Of a stretch of DNA of 64,000 bases, positions 29,243 through 38,534 are shown one piece after another. How positions within the stretch are numbered: the stretch's first letter is position 1; the number at the start of each line of letters is the position of its first letter. The notes beneath the pieces are model-generated. The model was not told the origin of the DNA, ran no database searches, and saw nothing but the letters and a program-made list of their open reading frames with translations. The stretch spans positions 976,914 to 1,040,913 of the forward strand of contig CAVPUC010000004.1 in assembly GCA_963708865.1 (NCBI GenBank). Reading direction: 5' to 3'. Source of the stretch: DAIDKA01 sp963708865. GTDB lineage: Bacteria; Pseudomonadota; Gammaproteobacteria; Steroidobacterales; Steroidobacteraceae. The position numbers were made by a program, and so were the translations under genes.

Positions 29243-31398
29243 TGATCGCGCTTTGGCAGCTCGAACACCCAGATCGATGAGGCATGCTCCTGCGGATTCT
29301 GGATCTCCGGCACGATGGCCGGGAAGGTCTGGGATTCATTGCCGCCATTGCCGACGACCACCGCGATGTATTGCCGGCCCTTGACGCTGTAGGAGATGGG
29401 ACAGGAACTGGGTACATCATTCATCCGCACCTGCCACAGCTGCGTGCCGGTGGTGTCGTCGTAGGCGCGCAGCACGCGATCCAGGGATCCGGAAAACACG
29501 ACGCCGCCGGCGGTCGCGAGCATGCAGGTGGTTCCCGGTGCGCGCTGCCGCTCAGTCCACAGCACTTTCCGGGTTGCCAGGTTCAAGGCCTCGATGCGGC
29601 CATACTTGCCGTCCGTGTCCGGTCGCGGACGGATGCTCCAGTTATAGCCCGAAGACAGATTGCCGCGTTCTCCGGGTCCAACCGGCAGCAGGTCCATGCA
29701 GGACTCCACCACGGTGTTGTACATGACGTTCGTGAGCGGATTGTAAGCGGTCGCATTCCAGTTGCGGCCACCGCCCGGGTGCGGGCAGATGGTGTGCGGT
29801 TTCCCATCGCCCACGACGACATCCGGATTGATGCTCTTCTCACCCGTCTTGGGATCGATGGCGCTGATCACATTCTGGATGCCGAGATCCTTCGAGAACT
29901 GGTATTGGCCGGTGGCCGCATCCATTGCCTCGATGATGCCCATCTTCCCTGAGGTGACGATGAGCTTGCGGGTCGCGCCCGCGACGGGCAGATCAATGAC
30001 TTGCTGCTCGAAAGCCCAGTCGAGGTCCCATTGGTCGTTGCGCACATGCTGGAAGTGCCACGCCAGTTTGCCGGTATCCGGATTGATGGCCAGCGTCGAG
30101 TCGGTATACAGGCTATCGGTGGTGATGCCGGGCTTATTGATCGAATGCAGCAGCGGTCCGGTATCGTAGGTTTGCCCCACGCCAAAGTAGGCCAGGTTCA
30201 ATACCGGGTCATAGCTGCCGGCCGTCCAAACCGACGCGCCGCTGCGCTTCTCCACGGGCAGTCCGTTCCAGCTGTCACCGCCGAACTCCCCGGGCCGGGC
30301 AATGGTGTGGAACCGCCATGCTTCCTTGCCGGTCTGCGCATCCAGCGCGACGATGGCCCCGCCGCCCGGGGCCTGACCCACAATGCCCTGAAGCACTTTA
30401 CCCTTGGCGACCAGTGGGCCACCGGTGGTTTGCCAGCCGACATGGTAATCCGCCACCGGCATGTCCCAGACCACCGTACCGTTTCTCACATCCAGCGCGA
30501 CCAAGTGATCATCCGAGGTCGGCACGAACAGCTTGTCTTCGTAGATCGCAATATTGCGACGCACCGACAGCCGCGCGTCGCTGGGCATCACGCGTTTGTA
30601 CTGCCACAGCAGATCACCGGTCACGGCATTGATGGCCTGGATGTTGTCGCCCCAGCTGGCGACGAAAAGCACACCGTCATGTTCCAGTGGTGTGGTCTCG
30701 TTGCGGCCCGTGGGCAAAGTCCAGGCCCAGGAAACGCGCAGGTCCTCCACATTCTTGCGCGTGATCTGCGTCAGCGGACTGAAGCCCAGGTCGCTGTAAG
30801 TGCGGCGCCACAGCAGCCAATCGCCCGGCGCCGGGCTGCGCAGCATGGCCTCGCTCACGGGCGTGAACTGATCCAGCGGATTGGGCAGGAACACTTTCGG
30901 CACCGGTGGCGACAGCGGCGACAGCGGCATCATGGGTGGCGGCGGTGCCACGGGGTTGCGCTGAATCTGCAGCGAGGCGAGCACCGTCGCATCGGCCGCG
31001 AGCGGAGCCTCACCGGCCTTCGCGCCATTCATCTGCAGCAGATAGGCCACGAGGCTCGCCGTCGCCTCCGGCGACAGCGAGCCGATCGCGGCCGGCGGCA
31101 TGCGGGTGTGTATGAACGTGAAGAGCGCATCGGTGGGCTTGCCGGCCCAATTGAGACTGAAGGCATTGCCGTTCAACGGGGTCGCAAACTCGCTGCCGCT
31201 CAGGTTCTTGCCGTGGCAGTTGCCGCACTGCGCGGCGTAAACCGTCTTGCCCGAAGCCGCCTGCTCGGCGGTGAAGGTGGCGAACGGCCCCTGTTCGACC
31301 CTGGCCCGCTGGGCGTTGCTGGGCACATTGACCAGCAACGCGGCCAACGCGCCGCAGGCCGCGAAAATCTGCATAACCCGCGGTTGCCGCACCTTCAT
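29239..31398 (-). CDS. PQQ quinohemoprotein with N-terminal cytochrome c domain
   Basis: 719 residues, secreted (signal peptide ending about residue 29, SNAQ). The heme site CGNCH is at residues 58-62, followed by a cytochrome c domain to about 125, a proline-rich linker (PVAPPPPMMPLSPLSPP) and a PQQ-type propeller (WLLWRRTYSDLGFSPLTQI onward, with repeats like DAQTGKEAWRFHT). The heme is N-terminal, the reverse of the quinohemoprotein alcohol dehydrogenase at 6.3-8.4 kb. The adjacent-Cys disulfide of methanol/ethanol dehydrogenases is absent, so the substrate may differ from simple alcohols. ATG 31398 has GGGGGG upstream. Confidence 0.9.
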   Translation of the reverse strand: MKVRQPRVMQIFAACGALAALLVNVPSNAQRARVEQGPFATFTAEQAASGKTVYAAQCGNCHGKNLSGSEFATPLNGNAFSLNWAGKPTDALFTFIHTRMPPAAIGSLSPEATASLVAYLLQMNGAKAGEAPLAADATVLASLQIQRNPVAPPPPMMPLSPLSPPVPKVFLPNPLDQFTPVSEAMLRSPAPGDWLLWRRTYSDLGFSPLTQITRKNVEDLRVSWAWTLPTGRNETTPLEHDGVLFVASWGDNIQAINAVTGDLLWQYKRVMPSDARLSVRRNIAIYEDKLFVPTSDDHLVALDVRNGTVVWDMPVADYHVGWQTTGGPLVAKGKVLQGIVGQAPGGGAIVALDAQTGKEAWRFHTIARPGEFGGDSWNGLPVEKRSGASVWTAGSYDPVLNLAYFGVGQTYDTGPLLHSINKPGITTDSLYTDSTLAINPDTGKLAWHFQHVRNDQWDLDWAFEQQVIDLPVAGATRKLIVTSGKMGIIEAMDAATGQYQFSKDLGIQNVISAIDPKTGEKSINPDVVVGDGKPHTICPHPGGGRNWNATAYNPLTNVMYNTVVESCMDLLPVGPGERGNLSSGYNWSIRPRPDTDGKYGRIEALNLATRKVLWTERQRAPGTTCMLATAGGVVFSGSLDRVLRAYDDTTGTQLWQVRMNDVPSSCPISYSVKGRQYIAVVVGNGGNESQTFPAIVPEIQNPQEHASSIWVFELPKRDH

Positions 31399-31522
31399 CG
31401 CATCCCCCCGTTTTTCGGCGGCCATTCAAGCATCTAACGATATGCCAAGGCAACGGTCCTTTGACCTATCAACTGCCGTAGAATCACATCTGGCCGGATT
31501 CGGCCATCGCGGGGGGATACGC
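31399..31522. promoter_or_regulatory. Divergent region between two PQQ genes with matching leaders
   Basis: The 124 bases between the starts carry an inverted pair of similar leaders. Leftward: GGCCGCC, a short gap, then CGGGGGGATGCG before ATG. Rightward: CGGCCATCG, then CGGGGGGATACG before GTG (31511-31525). The G6 tracts are the ribosome sites. The symmetry suggests common origin or a shared operator; no sigma-70 promoter could be fixed. Confidence 0.5.
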
Positions 31523-33394
31523 GTGTCTTATCGTGGCGCCGGCAGGTACTTGAGTGCATTGGCCTGCATGGTGATGGGCACCCTGGTCACACAGGTGGCA
31601 GGGTCGGCTGACAGCAGCGCTCCGGAGCGCCGGGGCACGGAGCTCGGCTTTGCGGTGTTCCAACAACATTGCGTTTCCTGTCACGGCAATCCGGCCATGG
31701 AGCGGGCGCCGAGCCCGGCAACTTTGCGCACCATGTCGCCCGAACGCATCTATACCGCGCTCACCACCGGGATCATGAAGCAGGTGGGTGACACCCTCAA
31801 TGAGACGGACCGCCGCCGGGTGGCCGAGTCGCTCGCCGGGCAGTTCCTGGGTTCTGAAAAAGCCGGCGATGCCGCCTCCATGGCGAATCGCTGCGCGGAC
31901 AATCCGCCGCTGCACGATGTCGCCGAGCATGACTGGAACGGCTGGGGCAACGGCCTGGCGAATCACCGTTTTCAGTCGACCGCGGCCGCGGGATTGACCG
32001 CCACAACGGTTCCCAATCTGAAACTGAAATGGGCCTTCGGCTTTCCAGGCGGCACCTCCGCATTCGGGCAACCCACGGTGTTCGCCGGTCGTGTGTTCGT
32101 CGGCTCCGACATCGGCTACGTGTATTCTCTGGATGCGGCGACGGGCTGCGTGTACTGGTCGTACCGCACCGATGCCGGGGTCCGCAATGCCATGACCGTC
32201 GGACCCATTCGCACGCAGGGCAAGACCCATTACGCCGTGTACTTCGGTGACCTGAAGGCCAATGCCTACGCCATCGATGCGCACACGGGCGACGCGATCT
32301 GGAAGACGCATGTCGAGAAGAACTTCACCACGCGCGTGACCGCGGCGCCCGCCCTTTACAAGGGACGACTCTATGTGCCCATTTCCGCGTGGGAAGGGTT
32401 CCAGGCCCGGGTGCTCGATTACCCCTGTTGTACCGCCGTAGGCAGTGTCAGCGCGCTCGATGCCAATACGGGTAAGCGGATCTGGAAAACCTATTCGATC
32501 GCGCAGCGACCGCGCCCGACCCACAAGAACTCCCAGGGCGTGCAGCAATGGGCGCCGGCCGGTGTACCGATCTGGAATACTCCCACCATCGACCCCGGCC
32601 ACCACGCCGTCTATGTCGGGACTGGCGATGCCTCGACCTACCCCGCTCCCGTGACCACCGATGCCATCCTGGCACTGGACCTGAACACCGGAAGACGACT
32701 GTGGAGTCACCAGATTTACCAAGGTGACTCCTTCATTGTCGGCTGTGCCGGGGCCGGGAGGACCGAGAATTGCCCCAAAGAGCTCGGTCCCGATTGGGAC
32801 GTACCGATGTCTCCGATGCTCGCTCATCTGACCGATGGCCGAAGCCTGGTGGTCTTCGCCATGAAAACCGGCGATGTCCTGGCCCTGGATGTGGACAAGC
32901 AGGGTGCGCTCGCCTGGCGCGACGATCACGACCGGGCGAACACGACGAACCCATCGGCAACCGCAGCGGCCGCGAGAAATCGCGGACCGCAGTGGGGCGC
33001 GGCGATGGACGAGCACTTCGCCTATGTCCCCTGCAATACCAGCGGCATAGCCGCCGTGAGCCTTGAGGATGGCCAGCGAAAATGGTGCGTGCCGCTCGAC
33101 ACTGCGGTCGACCCGAAAGTCGGCTACAGCGCGGCCATCACGGCCATGCCCGGCGTGCTGTTTGCGGGCGGCACCGACGGTAGCGTCTGGGCCTTGTCCA
33201 CGGACGACGGCCACACGCTGTGGAAATATAAAACGGCCATCGAGTTCAAGACCGTCAACGCGGTACCGGCCCATGGTGGCTCCATTGCGTCCGCCGGCCC
33301 GACCGTCGCCGCCGGTCTGTTGCTCGTAGGATCCGGGTACGGCGTGGTCGCGGAAACGCCCGGCAATGTGCTGCTGGCATTCGGTGTGCACTAA
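31523..33394 (+). CDS. PQQ quinohemoprotein, polyvinyl-alcohol dehydrogenase (cytochrome)-like
   Basis: 623 residues from GTG 31523, chosen for the GGGGGGA ribosome site at 31511-31517; the frame is open far upstream without one. An export signal precedes a cytochrome c domain with CVSCH at residues 50-54. A PQQ propeller follows, entered by WNGWGNGLANHRFQS and LKLKWAFGFPGGTSAFGQP. An adjacent Cys pair occurs in LDYPCCTAVGS. N-terminal heme plus this entry motif resembles PVA dehydrogenases, which oxidise secondary alcohols on polymers or polyols. The assignment to that family is from remembered motifs and the real substrate is unknown. It is upstream of the VOC and enolase-family genes. Confidence 0.87.
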   Translation: MSYRGAGRYLSALACMVMGTLVTQVAGSADSSAPERRGTELGFAVFQQHCVSCHGNPAMERAPSPATLRTMSPERIYTALTTGIMKQVGDTLNETDRRRVAESLAGQFLGSEKAGDAASMANRCADNPPLHDVAEHDWNGWGNGLANHRFQSTAAAGLTATTVPNLKLKWAFGFPGGTSAFGQPTVFAGRVFVGSDIGYVYSLDAATGCVYWSYRTDAGVRNAMTVGPIRTQGKTHYAVYFGDLKANAYAIDAHTGDAIWKTHVEKNFTTRVTAAPALYKGRLYVPISAWEGFQARVLDYPCCTAVGSVSALDANTGKRIWKTYSIAQRPRPTHKNSQGVQQWAPAGVPIWNTPTIDPGHHAVYVGTGDASTYPAPVTTDAILALDLNTGRRLWSHQIYQGDSFIVGCAGAGRTENCPKELGPDWDVPMSPMLAHLTDGRSLVVFAMKTGDVLALDVDKQGALAWRDDHDRANTTNPSATAAAARNRGPQWGAAMDEHFAYVPCNTSGIAAVSLEDGQRKWCVPLDTAVDPKVGYSAAITAMPGVLFAGGTDGSVWALSTDDGHTLWKYKTAIEFKTVNAVPAHGGSIASAGPTVAAGLLLVGSGYGVVAETPGNVLLAFGVH

Positions 33395-33426
33395 GCGTTA
33401 GCGAACCCATCTCGGGAGGGGGAGAC

Positions 33427-34566
33427 ATGTCGCGATTTACAAAGAGTGCCGCAGCGGCGTTTGTGGCGATGAGCCTGGCGGTCGGCTTCGCCGCGCCGGC
33501 GGCGCAGGCCGCATGCGCGACGCTGGATGCGCCACCGACCGCCATGGTGCCGCCAAGCGGCGATGTGCTGCGCGCCGGGCATCTAGGGCGTGAGATCGGG
33601 GATACTCAGCCCCTCATCCACTTTTATTCGGACCTCATCGGCCTGGAGCTGCAGGGCGCACGCACCGCACCGCGACCGTTTACTGTGGTACGCGGCCTGC
33701 AGGTTTTTGCCGAGCTGGGCGAGGACGATGATGTCTACAAATCCAGCAGCCGCGTCGCGCTGATGCCGATCCCGGGCACCGCGGCAACGCCCGGCGCACC
33801 GCAGATGACCATTGAGGCCATCGAGATCAAGGGCATCAAATCCCGCCCCTATCATCCCGCGTTGCGCGATCCCGGCGCTTCTTACCTGAAGATCATCGTT
33901 CGGGACCTCGATAAAACGCTCGCGCAGTTGAAGGCCGAACACGCGCCGGTCATCACGGCGGGCGATGCGCCGGTGACGCTGAGCGAATGGCCGGGCATTA
34001 CGGGCGCCATCCGCGCGGTGATGCTGCGCGATACCGACGGTTATCCGGTGCAGCTGATGCAGATCACACCGGCGCCGGCGAGCACCGCCGCGGCTGATTC
34101 CAAGGTCCTGGGCGCGCGGGTAGCCATCATCGTGGACAACCTCGAGACCTCGTGCAAGTTCTATCAGGACCTGGCGGGACCTGAGCTGAAGTTCTGGGTG
34201 AGCCCGAAGCTGATGGGCGACCAGGCGGATGCGGACCTGACCAATACGCGCGGCCCGTTCCGCATGGCGCAGGCGATGGTTCCGGGATCGCCCGTGGTCC
34301 TCGAACTCATCGAATACCGCGATCATAACCATCAGTTCAAGCGCGGCTTCATCCAGGATCCGGGCACCGCGCACTTCCTGTTCATGGTCAAGGACACTGA
34401 CGCGATCGTCGCGCGCGTCCATGCCATCAAGGCGCATACCCTATCCAAGGCCAACGACGCAACGTTCATCAGCCCCACCGTGCGCTCGATGTTCGTGCCG
34501 GATCCGCAGGGATTGTGGCTGGAATTCATGGACCACGATGTGAAGAAAGAGCCGAGCGCCAAATAA
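33427..34566 (+). CDS. Exported protein with two VOC (glyoxalase-like) domains
   Basis: 379 residues. A signal peptide (AAAAFVAMSLAVGFAAPAAQA) leads two VOC modules: one from about residue 45 (LGREIGDTQPLIHFYSDLIG) and one from about residue 225 (ARVAIIVDNLETSCKFYQDL). The end HATGL-like segment is DPQGLWLEFMDHDV. GGGAGGGGGAG precedes ATG 33427. VOC enzymes include extradiol dioxygenases and glyoxalases; most are cytoplasmic, so export is notable. It lies 32 bases after the PQQ gene and 15 before the enolase-family gene, probably one transcript. Confidence 0.88.
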   Translation: MSRFTKSAAAAFVAMSLAVGFAAPAAQAACATLDAPPTAMVPPSGDVLRAGHLGREIGDTQPLIHFYSDLIGLELQGARTAPRPFTVVRGLQVFAELGEDDDVYKSSSRVALMPIPGTAATPGAPQMTIEAIEIKGIKSRPYHPALRDPGASYLKIIVRDLDKTLAQLKAEHAPVITAGDAPVTLSEWPGITGAIRAVMLRDTDGYPVQLMQITPAPASTAAADSKVLGARVAIIVDNLETSCKFYQDLAGPELKFWVSPKLMGDQADADLTNTRGPFRMAQAMVPGSPVVLELIEYRDHNHQFKRGFIQDPGTAHFLFMVKDTDAIVARVHAIKAHTLSKANDATFISPTVRSMFVPDPQGLWLEFMDHDVKKEPSAK

Positions 34567-34581
34567 TCGCCGGGAGCCGAC

Positions 34582-35975
34582 ATGAGCAAGAACACAGCTG
34601 ACGATCCGCAGGGTCGTCGCGCCCTGTTGAAGAATGGCGATGCTGGGCGGCGGTGCGGCCCTCGCCGGCCTGATGCAGACTGCCAGGGCGCTGAGCCTTC
34701 GCCCAAGGAGCAGCAGGCCCAAGGCGCCGTCGATCGCGCCACGCGCGGCATGCCCTCGCCGCGCGTCAAAGATGTGCGCGTCATCCAGATCGGTGGCGGC
34801 GGTGTCAATGACTCCACCATCGTCAAGGTCGAGACCGACCAGGCCGGCCTCTACGGTTATGGCTGCGCAACCAACACCTTCCCCGGTGGTCGCGCCAAGC
34901 TGGTGGCGGCCGCCGTCGAGCGAGTATCTGAAGCCCATCGTCGTCGGACGTACCGTCGATCGCATCGAGCAGATCTGGCAGATCTGCTACATGAGCTCCT
35001 ACTACAAGAACGACGCGGTCCTCAATTGCGCCATCGGCGGGGTGTGCGATGCGTTGTGGGACATCAAGGGCCGCCAGGCCGGCATGCCGGTGTACCAGCT
35101 GGTGGGCGGCAAGTGCCGGGAAGCCGCCGATATCTATCTGCACGTCAACATGGGCGCACAGGATCCAAATCGTCAGCTGATCGAAAACGCGCAGAAAGCG
35201 ACCCAGAGCGGCTGCCGTTTCCTGCTGGTGGCGATGTTCGGCAGGGATGGTGCGGTCAACACGCTGTACGGCCAGCCCAAATTTGACGATGGCGCCATCG
35301 CCTTTGATCGCGACAAGGAGATCCGCAAGATCCTGGACGCCTTCACGGCATTCCGCAAAGAGATGCCGGCGAACATCGGACTCGCGCTCGACGCCCATTC
35401 CATCGTCGATCCCATCCGCGGCGTGCAGTTCGCCAAGGACCTCGAACAGTTCCGCCTGTTCTTCTGCGAGGATCTGTTCTCGCCCGAGGAGGCCGGCCAC
35501 TATCAGCTGGTGCGCGAGCAGTGCGCGACGCCGATGGCCATTGGCGAGCTGTGGAACAATGCGCATGAGTGGCAGCCCCTGGTGCAGGCGCGCCAAATCG
35601 ATTATATCCGCCACCATGTCTCGCATATCGGCGGCTTTACCGCGGCCCGCAAGATCGCCGAACTTCTGCGAGAATTTCGAAGTGCGCTTCGCCTGGCATG
35701 GCGCGCCGAATTCACCAGTGGGTCACATGACGAATCTGACCCTGGATCTCACCCACGAGAACTTCGGCATTCACGAACATTTCGATTACCCGCCGATCGT
35801 GCAGGACATTTTCCAGGGGCGCGTGCAGATCAAGGACGGCTACGCCTGGGTCAACGAGAAACCAGGTTGGGGCATCGAGGTCGACGAGGCGCTCGCGGCC
35901 AAGCACCCGATCAACGATGAGCATCCGAATGAGTTCCGTACGCCCGACGGGACCGTCATCGAGGGAACCGGCTAG
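34582..35975 (+). CDS. Tat-exported enolase-superfamily (mandelate racemase/ManD-like) enzyme, four frameshifts
   Basis: When frames are joined this is a roughly 460-residue enzyme. The N-terminus DPQGRRALLK plus MAMLGGGAALAGLMQTARA forms a twin-arginine signal. The capping domain follows (VKDVRVIQIGGGGVNDSTIV). The barrel has candidate metal ligands in LALDAHS, FFCEDLF and AIGELWN, and a late HG in FAWHGAPNSPVGHMTNL, as in RspA/ManD-type dehydratases. Frame changes occur at about 34634, 34690, 34917 and 35668. Four breaks could be sequencing errors or decay, but residues between them are well conserved, favouring error. Family placement is firm; the reaction is not known. Confidence 0.78.
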
Positions 35976-35991
35976 CAGGTCTAAGTGCTGT

Positions 35992-36270
35992 ATGAGCAAA
36001 CTGAACAAACGCTTTTCTGCAAAACTCCAGCGAAGCCCGAACAAGGGCGGCTGGACATACGTGGTCATGCCGGGCTCGGCAGAATATTTTGGTACCCGTG
36101 GCTTGGTGAAAGTGAAGGGCACCATCGACGGCGAGTCCTTCCAGGCATCATTCATGGCGCTCGGCGACGGCACTCACAAGTTGCCCGTCAAAGCGGCGCT
36201 GCGCGCGAAGCTCGCCAAACAGGAGGGCGATCGCGTTACCGTGCAGCTACGCGAGCGAATCGAGAGGTAG
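35992..36270 (+). CDS. DUF1905-domain protein
   Basis: 92 residues from ATG 35992: FSAKLQRSPNKGGWTYVVMP, then GTIDGESFQASFMALGDGTH and KLPVKAALRAKLAKQEGDRV. This matches the small beta-barrel DUF1905, often found alone or fused to a YdeI-like domain. No catalytic motif is evident. The 3' end overlaps the convergent folate cyclo-ligase gene by 24 bases. Confidence 0.87.
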   Translation: MSKLNKRFSAKLQRSPNKGGWTYVVMPGSAEYFGTRGLVKVKGTIDGESFQASFMALGDGTHKLPVKAALRAKLAKQEGDRVTVQLRERIER

Positions 36271-36846
36271 CGACCGCTCGGTAACGATCACGTCCATGGG
36301 GATGTCATGCGGCTGCGGATAAATGGTCGGCAGCTCGGCGTCTGCAAAGGCGATACCGATGGTGTATGGACGCGGCGCCGCAGCCGCCAGGGTCCGATCG
36401 TAGAACCCGCCGCCGTAGCCCAAGCGGTAGCGCCCGGAGTCGAAACCGACCAGCGGCACGACCATCACATCCGGGCTGACCACGTCCCGTTCCGGCGGCA
36501 CCGGGATGTTCCAGCGACCGCGCTTCAGAGCAACCCCGGGGCGCCAGCGCCAGAACTCCACAGGCGCGGCATCCCGCACCACCACCGGCAGAGCGACGCT
36601 GCCGCCATCCTCAAAGTGACGACGCGCGAGTTCGCGCAGGTCGATTTCGCCGCGGATCGGCCAGTACACGCCCAGCACCGGGAAGCGGGTGAAGTTGATG
36701 GTCGAACGCAGATACTCTACGACCGGTTCGCTCAAGCGTTTGCGATCGGCCGGGTCACGCGCCATGCGATGCGCAATCAGGGCCTGCCGTTTCGTCTTGC
36801 GCCACGCCTTGATCTCGTCCCAGCTCGAGGGCGTCAGCTCCGTCAT
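36247..36846 (-). CDS. 5-formyltetrahydrofolate cyclo-ligase
   Basis: About 199 residues, ATP-dependent conversion of 5-formyl-THF to 5,10-methenyl-THF in the cytoplasm. Characteristic motifs: VYWPIRGEIDLREL, VPLVGFDSGRYRLGYGGGFYDR (folate/ATP site, best read as two parts) and IGIAFADAELPTIYPQPHDI near the end. The start is taken at MTELTPSSWDE; an extra seven residues are possible. It is a housekeeping gene set convergent to the DUF1905 gene. Confidence 0.93.
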   Translation of the reverse strand: MTELTPSSWDEIKAWRKTKRQALIAHRMARDPADRKRLSEPVVEYLRSTINFTRFPVLGVYWPIRGEIDLRELARRHFEDGGSVALPVVVRDAAPVEFWRWRPGVALKRGRWNIPVPPERDVVSPDVMVVPLVGFDSGRYRLGYGGGFYDRTLAAAAPRPYTIGIAFADAELPTIYPQPHDIPMDVIVTERSLPLDSLA

Positions 36847-36908
36847 CGCGGGACTATGCGACCGCAAGCCGGCAGTGGCAAGCTGGCGCTTTGGGGAGGA
36901 TTCGGTCG

Positions 36909-38081
36909 TTGGATGATGTGATCATCGTGGGCGGTGGTCCAACCGGTTTCATTACCGCACTCGGTCTGGCCCAGGCGGGAGTGCGCCTGACGGTCATCGA
37001 GGCCGAACCCAGCATCGTCGACTCACCGCGCGCGGCGGTCTACCACTGGAGCGTCGTCGAAGGGCTGGAAAAGCTTGGGCTGCGTGCAGAGGTGGAGAAG
37101 GCCGGCTTTGCCAAGCAGGACTACACCTATCTGGTACACAAGACCGGCGAACGCATCGATTTCAGCCTGGACGTGCTGAATGGCCGGACACCGTATCCTT
37201 ATAACCTGCATCTGGGGCAGCACCGCCTGGCGCAAATCGCCTTGCGGCGACTTGCCGGCCATTCGCAAACCGCTGTCCGCTTCAATACCCGCCTTACTGA
37301 ACTGAGCCAGGATCCCGAAGGGGTCACCCTTCAGGTCATGGCTCCCAACGGCGCCGAGGAGCTGCGCGCAAAGTGGGTCATCGGCGCCGACGGCGCCGGC
37401 AGTACCGTGCGCCGACTGCTGGGCCTGGACTTTGATGGCATGACCTGGCCCGAGCGCTTCGTTGCCACCAATCTCTATTTTGATTTCGAACGCTACCACT
37501 ATGCCCGCGCGACCTTTCTCATCGATGACGTCTATGGCGCCGTGATTGCGAAGATCGACAATGAGGGCCTCTGGCGGTGCACCTACATGGAGGACGCCCA
37601 GCTGCCCGAGGATCTTCTGATGCAGCGCCTGCAGAAGGTTTACACCGCGATTGTGCCGGGTGCCGACTACGCCATCGAGCGCGCGACGCCATATCGGATG
37701 CACCAACGTTCGGCGTCGCGCTACCGCGTGGGCCGCGTCGCCCTGGTTGGGGATGCCGCTCATGTCACTAACCCCACCGGCGGCTTGGGACTCACCTCCG
37801 GACTGTTTGACAGCTTTGCACTCTATCCGGCATTGGCGGCCGTTATTTCCGATGGCGCGAACGCCGCGGTCCTGGACCGTTACGCCGATTCGCGCCGGGA
37901 TATATTCTTGAAACTGATTTCGCCGCAGGCGATCGCCAATAAGCACCTCATCTACCACGCCAACGGCGGCGGCGAGCATCTTGAAGCCGCGTTGCGGTCG
38001 CTGCGCCGGCTCAGGACCGACAAGGACTTCGTGTTGCAGAGACTGATGTTTCTCAAGTCGCTGGAGACGCCCCATGGTTGA
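36909..38081 (+). CDS. FAD-dependent aromatic-ring monooxygenase (hydroxylase)
   Basis: 390 residues of the PHBH-type flavoprotein monooxygenase family. The N-terminal GxGxxG is VIIVGGGPTGFITALGLAQA; the mid-chain motif is VIGADGAGSTVRRLLGL; the second FAD motif is RVALVGDAAHVTNPTGGLGL. TTG at 36909 is preferred because GGGGAGGA lies eight bases upstream; a TTG at 36891 has none. The family hydroxylates phenols and related aromatics with NAD(P)H and O2. It overlaps the next gene by 8 bases. Confidence 0.91.
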   Translation: MDDVIIVGGGPTGFITALGLAQAGVRLTVIEAEPSIVDSPRAAVYHWSVVEGLEKLGLRAEVEKAGFAKQDYTYLVHKTGERIDFSLDVLNGRTPYPYNLHLGQHRLAQIALRRLAGHSQTAVRFNTRLTELSQDPEGVTLQVMAPNGAEELRAKWVIGADGAGSTVRRLLGLDFDGMTWPERFVATNLYFDFERYHYARATFLIDDVYGAVIAKIDNEGLWRCTYMEDAQLPEDLLMQRLQKVYTAIVPGADYAIERATPYRMHQRSASRYRVGRVALVGDAAHVTNPTGGLGLTSGLFDSFALYPALAAVISDGANAAVLDRYADSRRDIFLKLISPQAIANKHLIYHANGGGEHLEAALRSLRRLRTDKDFVLQRLMFLKSLETPHG

Positions 38082-38470
38082 CACTCAGGAAAAGGGCGCG
38101 CGGGTGCGAGTCCGTTGGTTGAGAATCATCGCAGGCGCAGTGGCGGTTGAAGCTGCGTTGCTTGCCGTTGCGATCCCTCTCAACATGTCCGAGCATGGCC
38201 GCGCCATTCTTCTTGCCCTCGTTATACCGCTATGCGTCATCGCGACGTTTCTGGGCAGTTGGTGGGTGACGCGAGGAGCCGGGGGTCTGTTCCTGCTGCA
38301 TGGGCTACTGGTCGGTGCGGCTGCAGCGATCATCTATGGCGGCCTCACCTGGAAAGTCACTCTCCCAGGCGCCGTACATCGTGGCGAACGGTTTGAAATT
38401 GCTTGCCGGCGCGGGCGGTGGCCTGATGGTCCAAGCGATGCGGCGCAGGCAGCGTGCAATGTTAGACTGA
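38074..38470 (+). CDS. Small three-to-four-helix membrane protein (frameshifted)
   Basis: Starts at ATG 38074 inside the hydroxylase stop. Helices: IIAGAVAVEAALLAVAIPLN, AILLALVIPLCVIATFLGSW and GLFLLHGLLVGAAAAIIYGG. After VTLPGA at about 38368 the original frame becomes implausible while another continues YIVANGLKLLAGAGGGLMVQ and stops at 38470. Joined length about 131 residues. No family recognised; coupling to the monooxygenase suggests a shared transcript only. Confidence 0.7.
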
Positions 38471-38534
38471 GAATCGGGCCGCAGCTGCCATTTGCCGATC
38501 GGCGGTCCTATAAAGGTACGTAAAGGGGGGCTTG

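Noticed and set aside
31484..33391. 635-residue leftward ORF antisense to the PVA-dehydrogenase-like gene
   Set aside because: No recognisable domain; the sense strand encodes a full quinohemoprotein with a heme motif.
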